Assembly: GCF_943193205.1 (NCBI RefSeq)
Contig: NZ_CALPDD010000002.1
Span: 124,001-188,000 of the forward strand
Direction: 5' to 3'
Source of the DNA: Alistipes muris
GTDB taxonomy: Bacteria > Bacteroidota > Bacteroidia > Bacteroidales > Rikenellaceae
DNA: 64,000 nt
The translations under genes were made by a program, and so were the position numbers. The notes below the pieces were generated by a model. It was given only the letters and a program-made list of their open reading frames with translations. It was not told the origin of the DNA and searched no databases. Of the stretch, positions 48,696 through 58,746 are shown piece by piece. How positions within the stretch are numbered: the stretch's first letter is position 1; each line of letters starts with the position of its first letter.

Positions 48696-49942
48696 TAAAT
48701 CGTTTCTCCCTTGGGCGTGTCGTGCGACTGCTCCTCGTTCTGACGGCTGACGCTGAGAATCATCCCCAGGGCGATGGAGGTGAAGAGCACCGACGACCCG
48801 CCGCGCGAAATCAGCGGCAGCGTCTGCCCCGTTTCGGGAATCAGATTGACCGTGACCATGATATGCAGCAGCGCCTGACACGTTATCTGCAACGCCAGTC
48901 CCAAGACCAGCAGCCCCGGAAAAGCCGTGCCGCAACGGCGGAAAATCTCGATGGCCCGGAAGAAAATCCACAGGTAGAGCATCAGCACCGCCACGGCCAG
49001 CAGCAGCCCGTATTCCTCCACGAAAAAGGCATAGGCATAGTCGCTCTCGGGGTGGATCATTTCGACCCGCATGGCGCTCTGACCGGCTCCCTCGCCGAGA
49101 ATCCCGCCGTTGTGGATGGCGATCATCGAGCGTTCGGTGTCGGTCAGTTCTTCGATGGGTTTCTCGGTCTGCGTGTGGGTCCACAGATTCGCCCACGTCG
49201 AAAAGCGCCCTTCGGCCGTCGCACCGCGGCCCCAGCTGAACAGCATGGACAGCACCACCACCACCAACGCCCAGACAACCAGTTTCATCAGCTCGCGGAA
49301 CCGCACGCGGCCGATAAGCATCATGACCCACGAAGCCATGAAGACCAACAGCGCCGACGAGAAATGGGCTGGGAAGATGACCAGGCACGACACCAGCATA
49401 GGCACCAGGATAGGCCATGTCCCGTCGCGCCAGATGCGCCGCTGCTCGCGCGAGGAACGCCACGTCCAGAACTTCCACGAGGGCACGATGCGGATTTTGT
49501 CTATCTTCGACTGACGCGCCGCCAGCTGCCGCGCGAGAAAAAGCACCGTCGCCACCTTGAGCGCTTCCGAAGGCTGGAACAGAAACGACCCGATGGGAAT
49601 CCAGCGCGCCGCGCCGTTGGCCGACACGCCGAAGAAATAGACCCCCAGCGTCAGCAGCACCGAGAGATAATAGACCGGAGCCGCCAGGTAATGGTAAATC
49701 CGGCTGTTGATTTTCTGCACGGCCAGCATGACGAACATGCAGCCGCCCAGGATGAACAGCTGCTGCCGCAGAAAATGGGCCGTCGTGCGGGCCGTATGGG
49801 CGTCGTAGGCCATCTTGGCGGTCGACGAATAGACCACCAGCACCGAAATCACCGCCAGCGTCGCCACGATGATCCACAGCACCCGGTCGCCCGTGAAAAG
49901 GCGGAACTTGGGTCCCTCGGCCGTATCGGAGAAATTTTTCAT
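48686..49942 (-). CDS. ftsW: Septal peptidoglycan polymerase FtsW
   Basis: A 418-residue SEDS glycosyltransferase with about 10 TM helices: LFTGDRVLWIIVATLAVIS, FQPSEALKVATVLFLARQL, AIHNGGILGEGAGQSAMRVE, LIPETGQTLPLISRGGSSVL. Works with the PBP FtsI at the septum. The conserved Asp of SEDS polymerases lies in the extracellular loop ending in HPESDYAYAF. Start 49942 overlaps the murD stop (ATGA). The C-terminus ends YEK from the heptad-bearing sequence. In most bacteria murG and murC would follow; here the cluster ends. Confidence 0.95.
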   Translation of the reverse strand: MKNFSDTAEGPKFRLFTGDRVLWIIVATLAVISVLVVYSSTAKMAYDAHTARTTAHFLRQQLFILGGCMFVMLAVQKINSRIYHYLAAPVYYLSVLLTLGVYFFGVSANGAARWIPIGSFLFQPSEALKVATVLFLARQLAARQSKIDKIRIVPSWKFWTWRSSREQRRIWRDGTWPILVPMLVSCLVIFPAHFSSALLVFMASWVMMLIGRVRFRELMKLVVWALVVVVLSMLFSWGRGATAEGRFSTWANLWTHTQTEKPIEELTDTERSMIAIHNGGILGEGAGQSAMRVEMIHPESDYAYAFFVEEYGLLLAVAVLMLYLWIFFRAIEIFRRCGTAFPGLLVLGLALQITCQALLHIMVTVNLIPETGQTLPLISRGGSSVLFTSIALGMILSVSRQNEEQSHDTPKGETIYEK

Positions 49943-51291
49943 TCGCAGTTTTCCAGCACCCACTTCTTGAAGAGCTCGCCGCGGTTTTCATAGTTTTTGA
50001 AGAGGTCGAACGACGCGCAGGCGGGCGACAGCAGCACCGCATCGCCGGGCCGGGCCGCAGCCTTGGCCGCCCTCATCGCCGCATCGAGCGAACCGGTGGA
50101 GACCACCTCGGGCACCACGCCGGAGAATTCGCCCACCAGCTTGGCGTTGTCCAGCCCCATGCAGACCAGCGTATGGACCTTTTCGCGGGCGAACCGCTTG
50201 AGCGGCTCGTAGTCGTTGCCCTTGTCCGTACCCCCGGCAATCCACACCACGGGCCGTTTCATGCTCTCCAGCGCATACCACACCGAATCGACGTTCGTAG
50301 CCTTGGAATCGTTGATCCACAGCACCCCGTTCTTCTCGGCCACGGGTTCGAGCCGATGTTCGACAGGCGCGAAATCATAGAGCGCCTTGCGGATTTTGGC
50401 CGGAGCCACCCCCGCGGCAAGGGTCGCCAGCGCCGCGGCCATCGCGTTGTAGGCGTTGTGAAGCCCGGCAATCCGCATCTTGTTCATGTCGATTTCGACC
50501 GACGCCTTGCCTGCCGTGGCCGTGAACTTGCCGTCGCACAGAAACGCATCGCCGGCACCGCTCGCCACGGCGTTCCGCGCCGCAAAAGGCAGCTGCCGCA
50601 CCCGCAGGTCGTATTTCGGAAGCTGCTGCCAGATGACCTCGTCGTCGCCCGAATAGACGAACCAGTCGCGCGAAGTCTGGTTCTGCGTGATACGCATCTT
50701 GGAATCGGCGTAGTTCTGGAAACAATGGTCGTAGCGGTCGAGGTGGTCGGGCGTGATGTTCATCAGCACCCCGATGTGGGCGCGGAAGCGATACATGCCG
50801 TCGAGCTGGAACGAACTGAGCTCCAGCACATACCAGTCGTAACTGCCCGTAGCCACCGAGTAGGCGAAACTCTCGCCGATGTTGCCGCCGAGGGCCACGT
50901 TCAGCCCGGCGTCGCGCATAATCTTGTAGATCAGCGACGTGGTGGTCGTCTTGCCGTTCGAGCCCGTGATGCAGATGCACTTCGCACGCCCCATGTAGCG
51001 GCCCGCGAACTCGATTTCGGAGACGACGGGAATCCCCGCCTCGCGGATTTTCCGCACGATGGGCGCCGTCTCGGGGATGCCCGGCGACTTGACCACCTCC
51101 GTGGCGGCGAGGATGCGCTCCTCGCTGTGGCCGCCCTCCTCGTAGGGAACGCCCCACTCATCGAGCTTCTGCCGGTAGCGTTCAGCAATGCGGCCGCTGT
51201 CGGAGAGAAAGACCCCGAACCCCTGTTTTTTGGCAAGAATCGCCGAGCCGTAGCCGCTGATTCCGCCGCCCAATACGACGATGTTTTTCAT
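49939..51291 (-). CDS. murD: UDP-N-acetylmuramoylalanine-D-glutamate ligase
   Basis: A 450-residue MurD: N-terminal UDP-binding domain (VVLGGGISGYGSAILAKKQG), ATP P-loop ITGSNGKTTTTSL near 113-122, and central NITPDHLDRYD, later DSKATNVDSVWYAL. It adds D-Glu to UDP-MurNAc-L-Ala in the cytoplasm. Order is as in the canonical dcw cluster. Confidence 0.97.
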   Translation of the reverse strand: MKNIVVLGGGISGYGSAILAKKQGFGVFLSDSGRIAERYRQKLDEWGVPYEEGGHSEERILAATEVVKSPGIPETAPIVRKIREAGIPVVSEIEFAGRYMGRAKCICITGSNGKTTTTSLIYKIMRDAGLNVALGGNIGESFAYSVATGSYDWYVLELSSFQLDGMYRFRAHIGVLMNITPDHLDRYDHCFQNYADSKMRITQNQTSRDWFVYSGDDEVIWQQLPKYDLRVRQLPFAARNAVASGAGDAFLCDGKFTATAGKASVEIDMNKMRIAGLHNAYNAMAAALATLAAGVAPAKIRKALYDFAPVEHRLEPVAEKNGVLWINDSKATNVDSVWYALESMKRPVVWIAGGTDKGNDYEPLKRFAREKVHTLVCMGLDNAKLVGEFSGVVPEVVSTGSLDAAMRAAKAAARPGDAVLLSPACASFDLFKNYENRGELFKKWVLENCE

Positions 51292-51293
51292 TG

Positions 51294-52538
51294 CTATCTG
51301 ATTTTCAGCGTCACCAGCGTGATGGCGGCCAGCAGCAGCGAGATGATCCAGAAGCGGATGGCTATCTTGGTCTCGAACTGGCCTTTCATCTGGTAGTGGT
51401 GGTGGATGGGCGACATGAGCAGGATGCGCCTCCCCTCGCCGTACTTACGCTTCGTATACTTGAAATAGCTCACCTGGAGCATCACCGAACAGCTCTCCAC
51501 GAGGAAGATTCCGCACAGCAGCGGCAGCAGCAGCTCCTTGCGGATGCACAGCGCGAAGACCGCAATGATGCCGCCGATGGAGAGCGAACCCGTGTCGCCC
51601 ATGAAAATCTGCGCCGGGAACGAATTGTACCACAGAAAACCCATCAGCGCACCGACCATCGCCGCCGCGAAGACCACCAGCTCGCCGCTGTCGGGGATAT
51701 ACATGATGTTGAGATAGTCGGCATAGACGATATGGCCCGAAAGGTAGGCCAGCACCGCCAGCACCACCACGATAGGCACCGAAACCCCGGTCACCAGCCC
51801 GTCGAGCCCGTCCGTGAGGTTCGCGCCGTTCGACACGGCCGTCACGACCAGAATGGCCACCAACACGTAGAGCATCCACGTAGCCACGTCGCGGCCCCCG
51901 GTCATCCAGCCGTAGTCGAACTCGTTGTTCTTGATGAAGGGGATGGTCGTTTTGGTGGTCTTGGTGCTCTCGGAGCTGAGCAGCAGGTGCTGCTGGATAC
52001 TCTGTTCGACCGAACCGTCGGTGTTGACGTAGACCGTCTCCACGGGCTGGGTCACCTTTTCACGCACCACGATGTCGGGCGACAGCCACATGGTCGTGCC
52101 CACGATGATGCCCAAGCCCACCTGGCCCACGATTTTGAAGCGGCCCTTGAGCCCCTCCTTGCGGTGGCGGAAGACCTTGATGTAATCGTCCAGCCCGCCG
52201 ATAAGGCCCAGCCACACGGTCGAAACCAGCAGCAGCTGGATGTAGATGTTGTCCAGCCGTCCGAACAGCAGCGTCGGCACCAGGATCGCCAGCAGGATGA
52301 TGACCCCGCCCATCGTCGGCGTACCGCGCTTCTGGAGCTGGCCCTCCAGTCCCAGGTCGCGGATTTCCTCGCCGATTTGCTTGCGGCGCAGGAAGTCGAT
52401 GATCGAACGGCCGAAGATAATGGCTATCAGCAGCGACAGGATGATGGCCGCCGCCGAGCGGAACGAAATGTACTGGAACATACCCGAGCCGGGTATGTTG
52501 TGCATACGGTCAAGATAACGGAATAGGCTGTAAAACAT
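51294..52538 (-). CDS. mraY: Phospho-MurNAc-pentapeptide transferase
   Basis: A 414-residue MraY: about 10 TM helices, the catalytic Asp pairs in [14 protein letters not shown] and [25 protein letters not shown] and the C-terminal [17 protein letters not shown]. It makes lipid I at the inner membrane. A periplasmic insertion of about 70 residues (near 185-245) is characteristic of the longer Bacteroidota form. Two bases separate it from murD and two from murE. Confidence 0.96.
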   Translation of the reverse strand: MFYSLFRYLDRMHNIPGSGMFQYISFRSAAAIILSLLIAIIFGRSIIDFLRRKQIGEEIRDLGLEGQLQKRGTPTMGGVIILLAILVPTLLFGRLDNIYIQLLLVSTVWLGLIGGLDDYIKVFRHRKEGLKGRFKIVGQVGLGIIVGTTMWLSPDIVVREKVTQPVETVYVNTDGSVEQSIQQHLLLSSESTKTTKTTIPFIKNNEFDYGWMTGGRDVATWMLYVLVAILVVTAVSNGANLTDGLDGLVTGVSVPIVVVLAVLAYLSGHIVYADYLNIMYIPDSGELVVFAAAMVGALMGFLWYNSFPAQIFMGDTGSLSIGGIIAVFALCIRKELLLPLLCGIFLVESCSVMLQVSYFKYTKRKYGEGRRILLMSPIHHHYQMKGQFETKIAIRFWIISLLLAAITLVTLKIR

Positions 52539-52540
52539 GC

Positions 52541-54001
52541 TTATTTTGAGTTTTCATTCAACATATCCAGCGCCTTGCGGACCTGCTCCCGGTCGTCGAA
52601 ATGGTGCTTCGTATCGCCGATAATCTGGTAGTCCTCGTGGCCTTTGCCCGCGATGAGCAGAATGTCGCCGGGGCGCGCGAGCATCACCGCCGTGCGGATG
52701 GCTTCGGCGCGGTCGACGATGCGCAGGTAGCGCACCGCAGAGCCGAGCCCGGCCGTCATTTCGTCGAGAATGGCTTCGGGCGATTCGTGGCGCGGGTTGT
52801 CCGAGGTGAAAATCGCCGTCGAGGCATATTTCACCGCGATGGCCGCCATTTCGGGGCGTTTGGTCCGGTCGCGGTTGCCGCCGCAGCCGCAGACGACGAT
52901 CAACTGCTGAGAAGGCGTGCGGATTTCCTCGATGGTGCGGATGACGTTCTCCAGCGCGTCGGGCGTGTGGGCATAGTCCACCACCGCCGTCGTGCCGTTG
53001 GCCGCCCGCACTACCTCGAAACGGCCCGCCACCGAATGCAGTGCGCTCAGCACGCGCAGCACCTCGTCGCGCTCGAAGCCCAGGAGCCGCGCCGCGCCGT
53101 AAACGGCCAGCAGGTTGTAGGCGTTGAACCGCCCCGGAAGCGCCGCCCACACCTCGCAGCCGTCGATGCGGAGCAGCATGCCATCGAGGTGTTGTTCGAT
53201 GATTTTGCACCGGAAATCGGCCATCGAACGCAGCGAATAGGTCGCTGTCCTGGCGGCCGTGTTCTGCACCATGATGCGGCCGTTGCGGTCGTCGATGTTG
53301 GTCAGCGCAAAGGCTTCGGCAGGCAGGGCGTCGAAGAAACGCTGCTTGGCCTTGATATAGGCGGCGAAAGTCTTGTGGTAGTCGAGGTGGTCATGGGTGA
53401 TGTTGGAGAAAAGCCCGCCCGCGAAACGGAGCCCCCGGGTCCGTTCCTGCACGATAGCGTGGGACGAACACTCCATGAAGCAGTATTCGCACCCGGCGTC
53501 GACCATCTCGCGCATCATGGCGTTCAGGCGAATCGTATCGGGGGTCGTGTGGGTCGCTTCGACGGTCCGTTCGTCGATTTTGTAGACCACGGTCGAAATC
53601 AGCCCTGCCTTGTGGCCGAGCGCCCGCACCAGGTCGTAGAGCAGCGTGGCCGTGGTGGTCTTGCCGTTGGTGCCCGTCACCCCCACCAGCTTCAGTTCGC
53701 GGCTCGGATGGCCGTAGAACGCCGCCGCCATGTCGGCCATGGCCCCCGCAGGGTCATCGACCACCGCATAGGCCACTCCGTCGGCGAGACGCTCCGGCAA
53801 CCGGGCGCAAACCACCGCCGCAGCGCCTTGGGCGACCGCCGCGGGGATAAAATCGTGACCGTCGCATTGCGTGCCCGCCACCGCAAAGAAGCAGCTGCCC
53901 GGCCCTGCGCTGCGCGAATCGTAGGTCAGCGCTCCGATTCCGGCGTCGCCGTGCACCTCGCGCACGGGGGTCTCTTCCAGCAATTCGGAAAACAGTTTCA
54001 T
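52541..54001 (-). CDS. murE: UDP-MurNAc-tripeptide ligase MurE (DAP type)
   Basis: A 486-residue Mur[18 protein letters not shown], the P-loop [30 protein letters not shown] and [16 protein letters not shown]. The DNPR motif is the one used to bind meso-diaminopimelate, so the peptidoglycan is DAP-type. It adds DAP to UDP-MurNAc-L-Ala-D-Glu. Three bases before it is the ftsI stop. Confidence 0.96.
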   Translation of the reverse strand: MKLFSELLEETPVREVHGDAGIGALTYDSRSAGPGSCFFAVAGTQCDGHDFIPAAVAQGAAAVVCARLPERLADGVAYAVVDDPAGAMADMAAAFYGHPSRELKLVGVTGTNGKTTTATLLYDLVRALGHKAGLISTVVYKIDERTVEATHTTPDTIRLNAMMREMVDAGCEYCFMECSSHAIVQERTRGLRFAGGLFSNITHDHLDYHKTFAAYIKAKQRFFDALPAEAFALTNIDDRNGRIMVQNTAARTATYSLRSMADFRCKIIEQHLDGMLLRIDGCEVWAALPGRFNAYNLLAVYGAARLLGFERDEVLRVLSALHSVAGRFEVVRAANGTTAVVDYAHTPDALENVIRTIEEIRTPSQQLIVVCGCGGNRDRTKRPEMAAIAVKYASTAIFTSDNPRHESPEAILDEMTAGLGSAVRYLRIVDRAEAIRTAVMLARPGDILLIAGKGHEDYQIIGDTKHHFDDREQVRKALDMLNENSK

Positions 54002-54004
54002 CGT

Positions 54005-56266
54005 TTATTGCAATCTTATCTCTATGGTCTTGTAGTTGCCCAGCAGCGTGCCCGGCGCGATGCTCTGCGTCACCACGGCCCCCTGGCCCGAGAAACGCAC
54101 GCTCAGCCCGCAATTCTCCAACAGGAACAGCGCATCCTTGAGCCCCATGCCCCGCACGTCGGGCACGCGGGTGCGTTCGCCGCCGAAGCTGCGGATTCTC
54201 ACCGTGGCCAGGCTGTCGACGCGCGGCCGGCCCCAGCCGTTGCGGACGTCGGAGGTCACGTGGGGCGAAAGGCGTTCGGCCACATGGCGGATTTCCGCGA
54301 TGTCGCCCCCCTTCACCTCCTGCGGATAGCGGCGCGGTCCGGAAGCCGCGGCTTGCAGGCTGCGGCCGCTGCCCCGGTTGTAGATGTAGTCGACCAGCCG
54401 CTTGACCACCGGACCCGCGAGCGGACCGCCGTAGTAGGCCTTGCCCGGCCGGGCCTTGGTCTCGATAGTGGTCAGCACCGTATAGCGCGGATTGTCGGCC
54501 GGGAAAAAGGCGACCATCGACCCCAAGTAATAGCGATCCGACAGACGCCGGGCATCCGTAATCTGGGCCGTGCCCGTCTTGGCCGCCACCTTCAGCCGGG
54601 TCGTATCGCCGAAAAAGGCCTTGGCCGTGCCGTCGGTGCAAACGGCCTGCAAACAGCGGCGCACCTCCTGCAAGGTCCGGTCCGTGCAGACCGAACGGCG
54701 CAGGGTCTGCGTCGCGAAACGCTCCTCCACCCGGTCGCCGCGGCGCAGCTCCTTGACCAGCACGGGCGAAATCATCCGGCCGCCGTTGGCAATGGCGTTG
54801 TAGAACGTAATCATCTGTATGGGCGCCATTTGCACGCGGTATCCGTAGGCCATCTTGACCAGCATGACGCCCGGGTCGGGCACCTTCCAGTCGGTCGTAA
54901 TCATCGGCGGCCGTTCGCCCAGCCGCTCCAGCCCCACGGTCTGCCCCAGCCCGAGCCGGTTGTGCAGGTAGTCGCTGTACTGCTGTTTCTTGCCCGTCGC
55001 GCCGTAGCGGTCCCAGATAGCCTGGGCGAAATAGACGTTCGACGACGCGGCCACGGCCCGGCGGAACCCGATGACATGGTCGCCGCGGTGCGAATCGCAC
55101 ACGTCGTCGGCGTGGCCCACCGTCACGGGCCGGCCGTCGTTGACATCGTAAGTCGTCGTCACAGGCATCCCGGCATCGTCCAGCAGCAGCAGCATCGACG
55201 CCAGCTTGAACGTCGAACCGGGTTCCATACTGCGGCTCAGCGCGTAGTTCTCGCGCTCGGCATAGGTTCCCTCCGAAGTCCGGCCCAGGTTGGCCAGTGC
55301 CAGGATTTCGCCCGTGCGGGTCTCCATCACGATGGTCGTACCCCACTCGGCGCTCTGTTCCTTGAGCTGCCGCCGCAGCGCCTTGTCCGCGGCGTCCTGC
55401 AACTCGATGTCGAGCGTCGTTACCACGTCGAAGCCGTCCTCCGGCTCCACGTGCTCGCCCGCGACACGCCCATAGAAACCCCGCGCGATGCGCTGACGCT
55501 TCGCCTTGCCGTCGCGGCCCGAAAGCTCGGCATGGTAGGAATCCTCGATGCCGTAATTACCCTGGTCGCCCTTCTTGCCGATGGTGCGGCGCGCCAGCTC
55601 GCCCTGCGGATAAATCCGCTCGGCCGTCTCCACAAGGCGGTAGACCACCCCCATGTTCCAGTTCAGAAGCGGATAGGTCTTGAGCGTCTCCCACTCCGAA
55701 TAATCCACGTCGCGGGGGAAAATCTCGACGGGCGTATGGTCGCGCAAGGTGTCGTAGACCTTGTGGCGGATGAACTCCTCGCCCCGCATGCGGTCGGTCA
55801 GCCGGGCGAACCACCCCTCCGAACGGGCATAGAGGGTGTCGCGCGGACGCACCAGCCGATAACGCCGCGCATGCTCTTCGCGGAAAAACTTCCGGTATTC
55901 GGACGCCGGGCGGTCCTTGAAAAAGGCCGCCAGCAATTTGGCCAGCGAATCGCTCTGCTCGCGGAAGGTCTTCAGGGAATCGAGCCCCGGCGAAGCGAAG
56001 TCGAACGCCACCTGGTAACGGAAAATCGACGCGGCGAGCGGGTCGCCGCTGCGGGCCAGGATGCTGCCGCGCTGCGCAGGCACCGTCACCTCGGTGAAGA
56101 TGCGCCCCGCGAGCCGCCGGGCGTTGTAGGCCACTTCGCCGCTGAACATCTGCACCCACACGAGCCGTGCGAACACGATGGCCCCCGCCGCGATGAAAAG
56201 CACATAGAGCACCCTCACACGCAGCAGAATATCGCTTTTTATTCGGGACGGTTCTTCCTTCATCAT
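54005..56266 (-). CDS. ftsI: Septal PBP FtsI with one C-terminal PASTA domain
   Basis: A 753-residue class B PBP: TM at about 17-38, a dimerisation/pedestal domain, and a transpeptidase domain with SMEPGSTFKLAS (Ser nucleophile), SSN in AASSNVYFAQA, and KTGTAQIT. Then a PASTA domain at the end (TRVPDVRGMGLKDALFLLEN to the stop). It crosslinks septal peptidoglycan with FtsW. The start at 56266 overlaps the ftsL stop; MMKEEPS could start at 56263 as well. Confidence 0.95.
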   Translation of the reverse strand: MMKEEPSRIKSDILLRVRVLYVLFIAAGAIVFARLVWVQMFSGEVAYNARRLAGRIFTEVTVPAQRGSILARSGDPLAASIFRYQVAFDFASPGLDSLKTFREQSDSLAKLLAAFFKDRPASEYRKFFREEHARRYRLVRPRDTLYARSEGWFARLTDRMRGEEFIRHKVYDTLRDHTPVEIFPRDVDYSEWETLKTYPLLNWNMGVVYRLVETAERIYPQGELARRTIGKKGDQGNYGIEDSYHAELSGRDGKAKRQRIARGFYGRVAGEHVEPEDGFDVVTTLDIELQDAADKALRRQLKEQSAEWGTTIVMETRTGEILALANLGRTSEGTYAERENYALSRSMEPGSTFKLASMLLLLDDAGMPVTTTYDVNDGRPVTVGHADDVCDSHRGDHVIGFRRAVAASSNVYFAQAIWDRYGATGKKQQYSDYLHNRLGLGQTVGLERLGERPPMITTDWKVPDPGVMLVKMAYGYRVQMAPIQMITFYNAIANGGRMISPVLVKELRRGDRVEERFATQTLRRSVCTDRTLQEVRRCLQAVCTDGTAKAFFGDTTRLKVAAKTGTAQITDARRLSDRYYLGSMVAFFPADNPRYTVLTTIETKARPGKAYYGGPLAGPVVKRLVDYIYNRGSGRSLQAAASGPRRYPQEVKGGDIAEIRHVAERLSPHVTSDVRNGWGRPRVDSLATVRIRSFGGERTRVPDVRGMGLKDALFLLENCGLSVRFSGQGAVVTQSIAPGTLLGNYKTIEIRLQ

Positions 56267-56784
56267 TCTTCGCCGCCGATGGTTTCGCCCGGCGCAGGCG
56301 GATCGTAAAGGGGTATGTTGCGCTGGCGCAGCCGCTCGACGATGGCCGAGTGGGTCGTGGTGCGGAAACGCTCTTCTTCGAGCCTGATGGAGCGTTCGCG
56401 CAGCTTCTGCACCTCGCGTTCGAGTTCGGTATGGCGCATGTCGAGCCGCAGGGCCATGAACATCACGAAGATGCTGGCGAACAACATGACTGCCATGCAA
56501 AGCATGTAGGGATACGACCGCGACACGCCCTCGCGCACCAGAATCGTCCCCGTGAAAAACTGCCGCACGAGGCTCGCCCTGCGGCGGCGCTCCTTGTTTT
56601 CGCGCTCCTCGGCTTCGGCGCGCTCGGCGGCTTCCCGCTCCATGTCGGCACGGATTTCCTCGTCGGCTTCGCCCCGGCCTATGCGCAGCACCTCGCGCCG
56701 CACCCTGCGGGCCAGCTCCTCGTCCTGCCTGCGGCGGGCCTCCTCTTCCGGATTCACCGGGTCGAATTCCGTATCGCGCAACAT
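56263..56784 (-). CDS. ftsL: FtsL-like divisome protein with a long charged N-terminus
   Basis: A 173-residue bitopic protein: residues 1-85 are almost entirely Arg/Glu/Ala-rich helix, one TM at about 92-116 (SRSYPYMLCMAVMLFASIFV), then a short coiled coil (LDMRHTELEREVQKLRERSI) typical of FtsL. Typical FtsL proteins are about 100-120 residues; the extra N-terminal arm could bind something in the cytoplasm. Position between rsmH and ftsI confirms the identity. Confidence 0.85.
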   Translation of the reverse strand: MLRDTEFDPVNPEEEARRRQDEELARRVRREVLRIGRGEADEEIRADMEREAAERAEAEERENKERRRRASLVRQFFTGTILVREGVSRSYPYMLCMAVMLFASIFVMFMALRLDMRHTELEREVQKLRERSIRLEEERFRTTTHSAIVERLRQRNIPLYDPPAPGETIGGEE

Positions 56785-56796
56785 ATCGTTTCGGGG

Positions 56797-57726
56797 TTAC
56801 ATACCTGTTTTTGCAGGCTCCGCCTGCTTCTTCACCGCCGCCCGGAGCTTGGCCGACCGCGACCGCGGATTGCGGGCCAGCTCCTCGGCCGAAGGGGCCA
56901 CGGCCTTGCGGGTCACCGGCTCGAACGGCGTCAGCGCCCGGCCGAAAAAGTCCTTTTCCACCTCGCCCGTGAAATTGCCGCTCCGCATGAAGTTCTTCAC
57001 CAGCCGGTCCTCCAGCGAGTGGTACGAAATGACCACCAGCCGTCCTCCGGGCCGCAGCACCTTGAGGCTTTGCTCCAGCGCCATCTTGAGCGCCTCCATT
57101 TCGCCGTTGACCTCTATGCGCAGTGCCTGGAACAACTTGGTCAGGAACTTCGCTTCGTCCTTTCTGGGGGTGCAGGGCTTCACAGCTTCGACCAGCTGAG
57201 CCGTCGTCTCCAGCGCACCCGCCCCGCGCGCCCGCACGATGCAGTTGGCCGCTTTCCACGGGGTTTCGATTTCGCCCCAGTCGCCCAATATGCGTGTCAG
57301 GTCGTCCGCCGCATAGGTGTTGACCACCGCTGCGGCCGTCAGCCTGCCCCGCTGGTTCATGCGCATGTCCAAGGGAGCTTCGCCGCGGAACGAAAAACCG
57401 CGCTCCACCTCGTCGAAATGGTGCGACGACACCCCCAGATCGGCCAATATGCCTTCGACCTGCTTCACGCCCCGCAGCCGCAGCGCCCCGCGCAGAAACC
57501 GGAAATTGCTCTCCACGAAATGAAAACGCGGGTCGTCGGGCCTGTTGGCATGGGTGTCGCGGTCCTGGTCGAACGCAAAGAGCCGCCCTCCGTCGCCCAG
57601 CTCGGCGAGAATCCGGCGCGAATGACCGCCCCCGCCGAACGTCAGGTCGGCGTAGGTCCCTTGCGGCTCTACGGCAAGCAGTTGCACGGATTCTTCGAGC
57701 AATACCGGGGTGTGGTAAGCGGACAT
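56797..57726 (-). CDS. rsmH: 16S rRNA (cytosine1402-N4)-methyltransferase
   Basis: A 309-residue RsmH (MraW): HTPVLLEESVQLL, TYADLTFGGGGHSRRIL (SAM loop), DLGVSSHHFDEVERGFSF, and ISYHSLEDRLVKNFM. It methylates C1402 of 16S rRNA. It is the first gene of this dcw segment; mraZ, which usually precedes it, is missing. Upstream, only TAACTTTA, a one-mismatch -7 box, was found. Confidence 0.96.
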   Translation of the reverse strand: MSAYHTPVLLEESVQLLAVEPQGTYADLTFGGGGHSRRILAELGDGGRLFAFDQDRDTHANRPDDPRFHFVESNFRFLRGALRLRGVKQVEGILADLGVSSHHFDEVERGFSFRGEAPLDMRMNQRGRLTAAAVVNTYAADDLTRILGDWGEIETPWKAANCIVRARGAGALETTAQLVEAVKPCTPRKDEAKFLTKLFQALRIEVNGEMEALKMALEQSLKVLRPGGRLVVISYHSLEDRLVKNFMRSGNFTGEVEKDFFGRALTPFEPVTRKAVAPSAEELARNPRSRSAKLRAAVKKQAEPAKTGM

Positions 57727-57786
57727 GGGTCAGGCAGCAAAAGTCAATTTGGGTGTAAAGTTAGACAATTTCCAAAAAAGAATATT

Positions 57787-57794
57787 TATATTTG
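57787..57794 (+). promoter_or_regulatory. -7 element TATATTTG for the acyltransferase pair
   Basis: Perfect TAnnTTTG in the A/T-rich divergent region between rsmH and glsA, 100 bases before glsA. No matching -33 box at the usual distance. Confidence 0.45.
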
Positions 57795-57861
57795 GCGATA
57801 ATATTTTCGATTTTCGCCGCCCCGTAAGAAACGCCCGATTGCGTTCGTGCGGAACGATCCG

Positions 57862-57889
57862 CCTTTAACCTTTCACTTTTCACCTCATA
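57862..57889 (+). repeat. Heptad array before the acyltransferase gene
   Basis: CCTTTAA, CCTTTCA, CTTTTCA, CCTCATA in phase, ending 5 bases before the ATG at 57895. Confidence 0.75.
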
Positions 57890-57894
57890 AGGAC

Positions 57895-58728
57895 ATGCCA
57901 CAGATAGACATCGCCAGCGTACTCCGGCAGAAAGCGCCCGGGCTGGCCCGCAGGATTCCGCAGTTCGCAATCGACTGGCTCCGCCGCACTGTCCGCGAAC
58001 GGGAAATCAACCACATTCTGGCCTCCTACTGGGACCTGCCGCCCCAGGAATTCATCCGCGCCTGCTTCCGCGAATGGCAGGTCACCTACTCGGCCATCGG
58101 GCTCGACAAGCTGGACCCCGCCGGACGCTACCTGTTCGTCGCCAACCACCCGTTCGGCGGCATGGACGGGATGATGCTCGCCGACAAGCTCACCGAACGG
58201 TTCGGCGACGCCCGGGTGGTGGTCAACGACCTGCTGATGCACGTGGAACCCCTGCGGCCGCTGTGGATTCCCGTCAACAAGCACGGGTCGCAGAACAGCG
58301 ACTACGCCCGGCGCTTCGACGAAGCGTTCGTCGGCGACCTGCCGGTCCTCACCTTCCCCGCGGGGCTCTGCTCGCGCCGCATCGGGGGCCGCGTCACCGA
58401 CCTCGACTGGAAACCCAACTTCATCAAAAAGGCCGTCGCGTCGCAGCGGGACATCGTGCCTATCTTCGTCGAAGGGCACTTGTCGAACTTCTTCTACCGG
58501 ATTGCGCAGGCACGCAAAGCGCTCGGTATCAAGGCGAACATCGAAATGCTGTGGCTGCCCGACGAAATGTTCTCGCAGTCGGGCCGCCATTTCCGGCTCG
58601 TCGTGGGCGACCCGATTCCCGTCGGGGAACTCCAACGGTTCGGTTCGTTGCGCGAACAGACCGAGGAAGTACGCAGAAAAACCTATTTTTTGGAAAAAAC
58701 GCTCGCCGCACTGCCGGATAAAAGGTAA
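57895..58728 (+). CDS. glsA: PlsC-like O-acyltransferase (GlsA-like)
   Basis: A 277-residue acyltransferase with the NHPFGGMDGMM motif (HxxxxD-like), LLMHVEPLRPLWIPVNKHG, TFPAGLCSRR and FVEGHLSNFFYRI. In Bacteroides, a PlsC-like GlsA and a GNAT-like GlsB together make N-acyloxyacyl-glycine lipids; the gene order here (this gene, then a GNAT acyltransferase) is the same. The reaction is inferred from that pairing. Start at 57895 (MPQIDIASV) follows the heptad array; an ATG at 57847 is upstream and in A/T-rich sequence. Confidence 0.8.
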   Translation: MPQIDIASVLRQKAPGLARRIPQFAIDWLRRTVREREINHILASYWDLPPQEFIRACFREWQVTYSAIGLDKLDPAGRYLFVANHPFGGMDGMMLADKLTERFGDARVVVNDLLMHVEPLRPLWIPVNKHGSQNSDYARRFDEAFVGDLPVLTFPAGLCSRRIGGRVTDLDWKPNFIKKAVASQRDIVPIFVEGHLSNFFYRIAQARKALGIKANIEMLWLPDEMFSQSGRHFRLVVGDPIPVGELQRFGSLREQTEEVRRKTYFLEKTLAALPDKR

Positions 58729-58734
58729 TTTTCC

Positions 58735-58742
58735 TATTTTTG
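58735..58742 (+). promoter_or_regulatory. -7 element TATTTTTG directly before glsB
   Basis: Perfect TAnnTTTG ending 4 bases before the glsB ATG at 58747. If it works, the transcript would start in or at the start codon, giving a leaderless mRNA. Confidence 0.4.
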
Positions 58743-58746
58743 CGCC

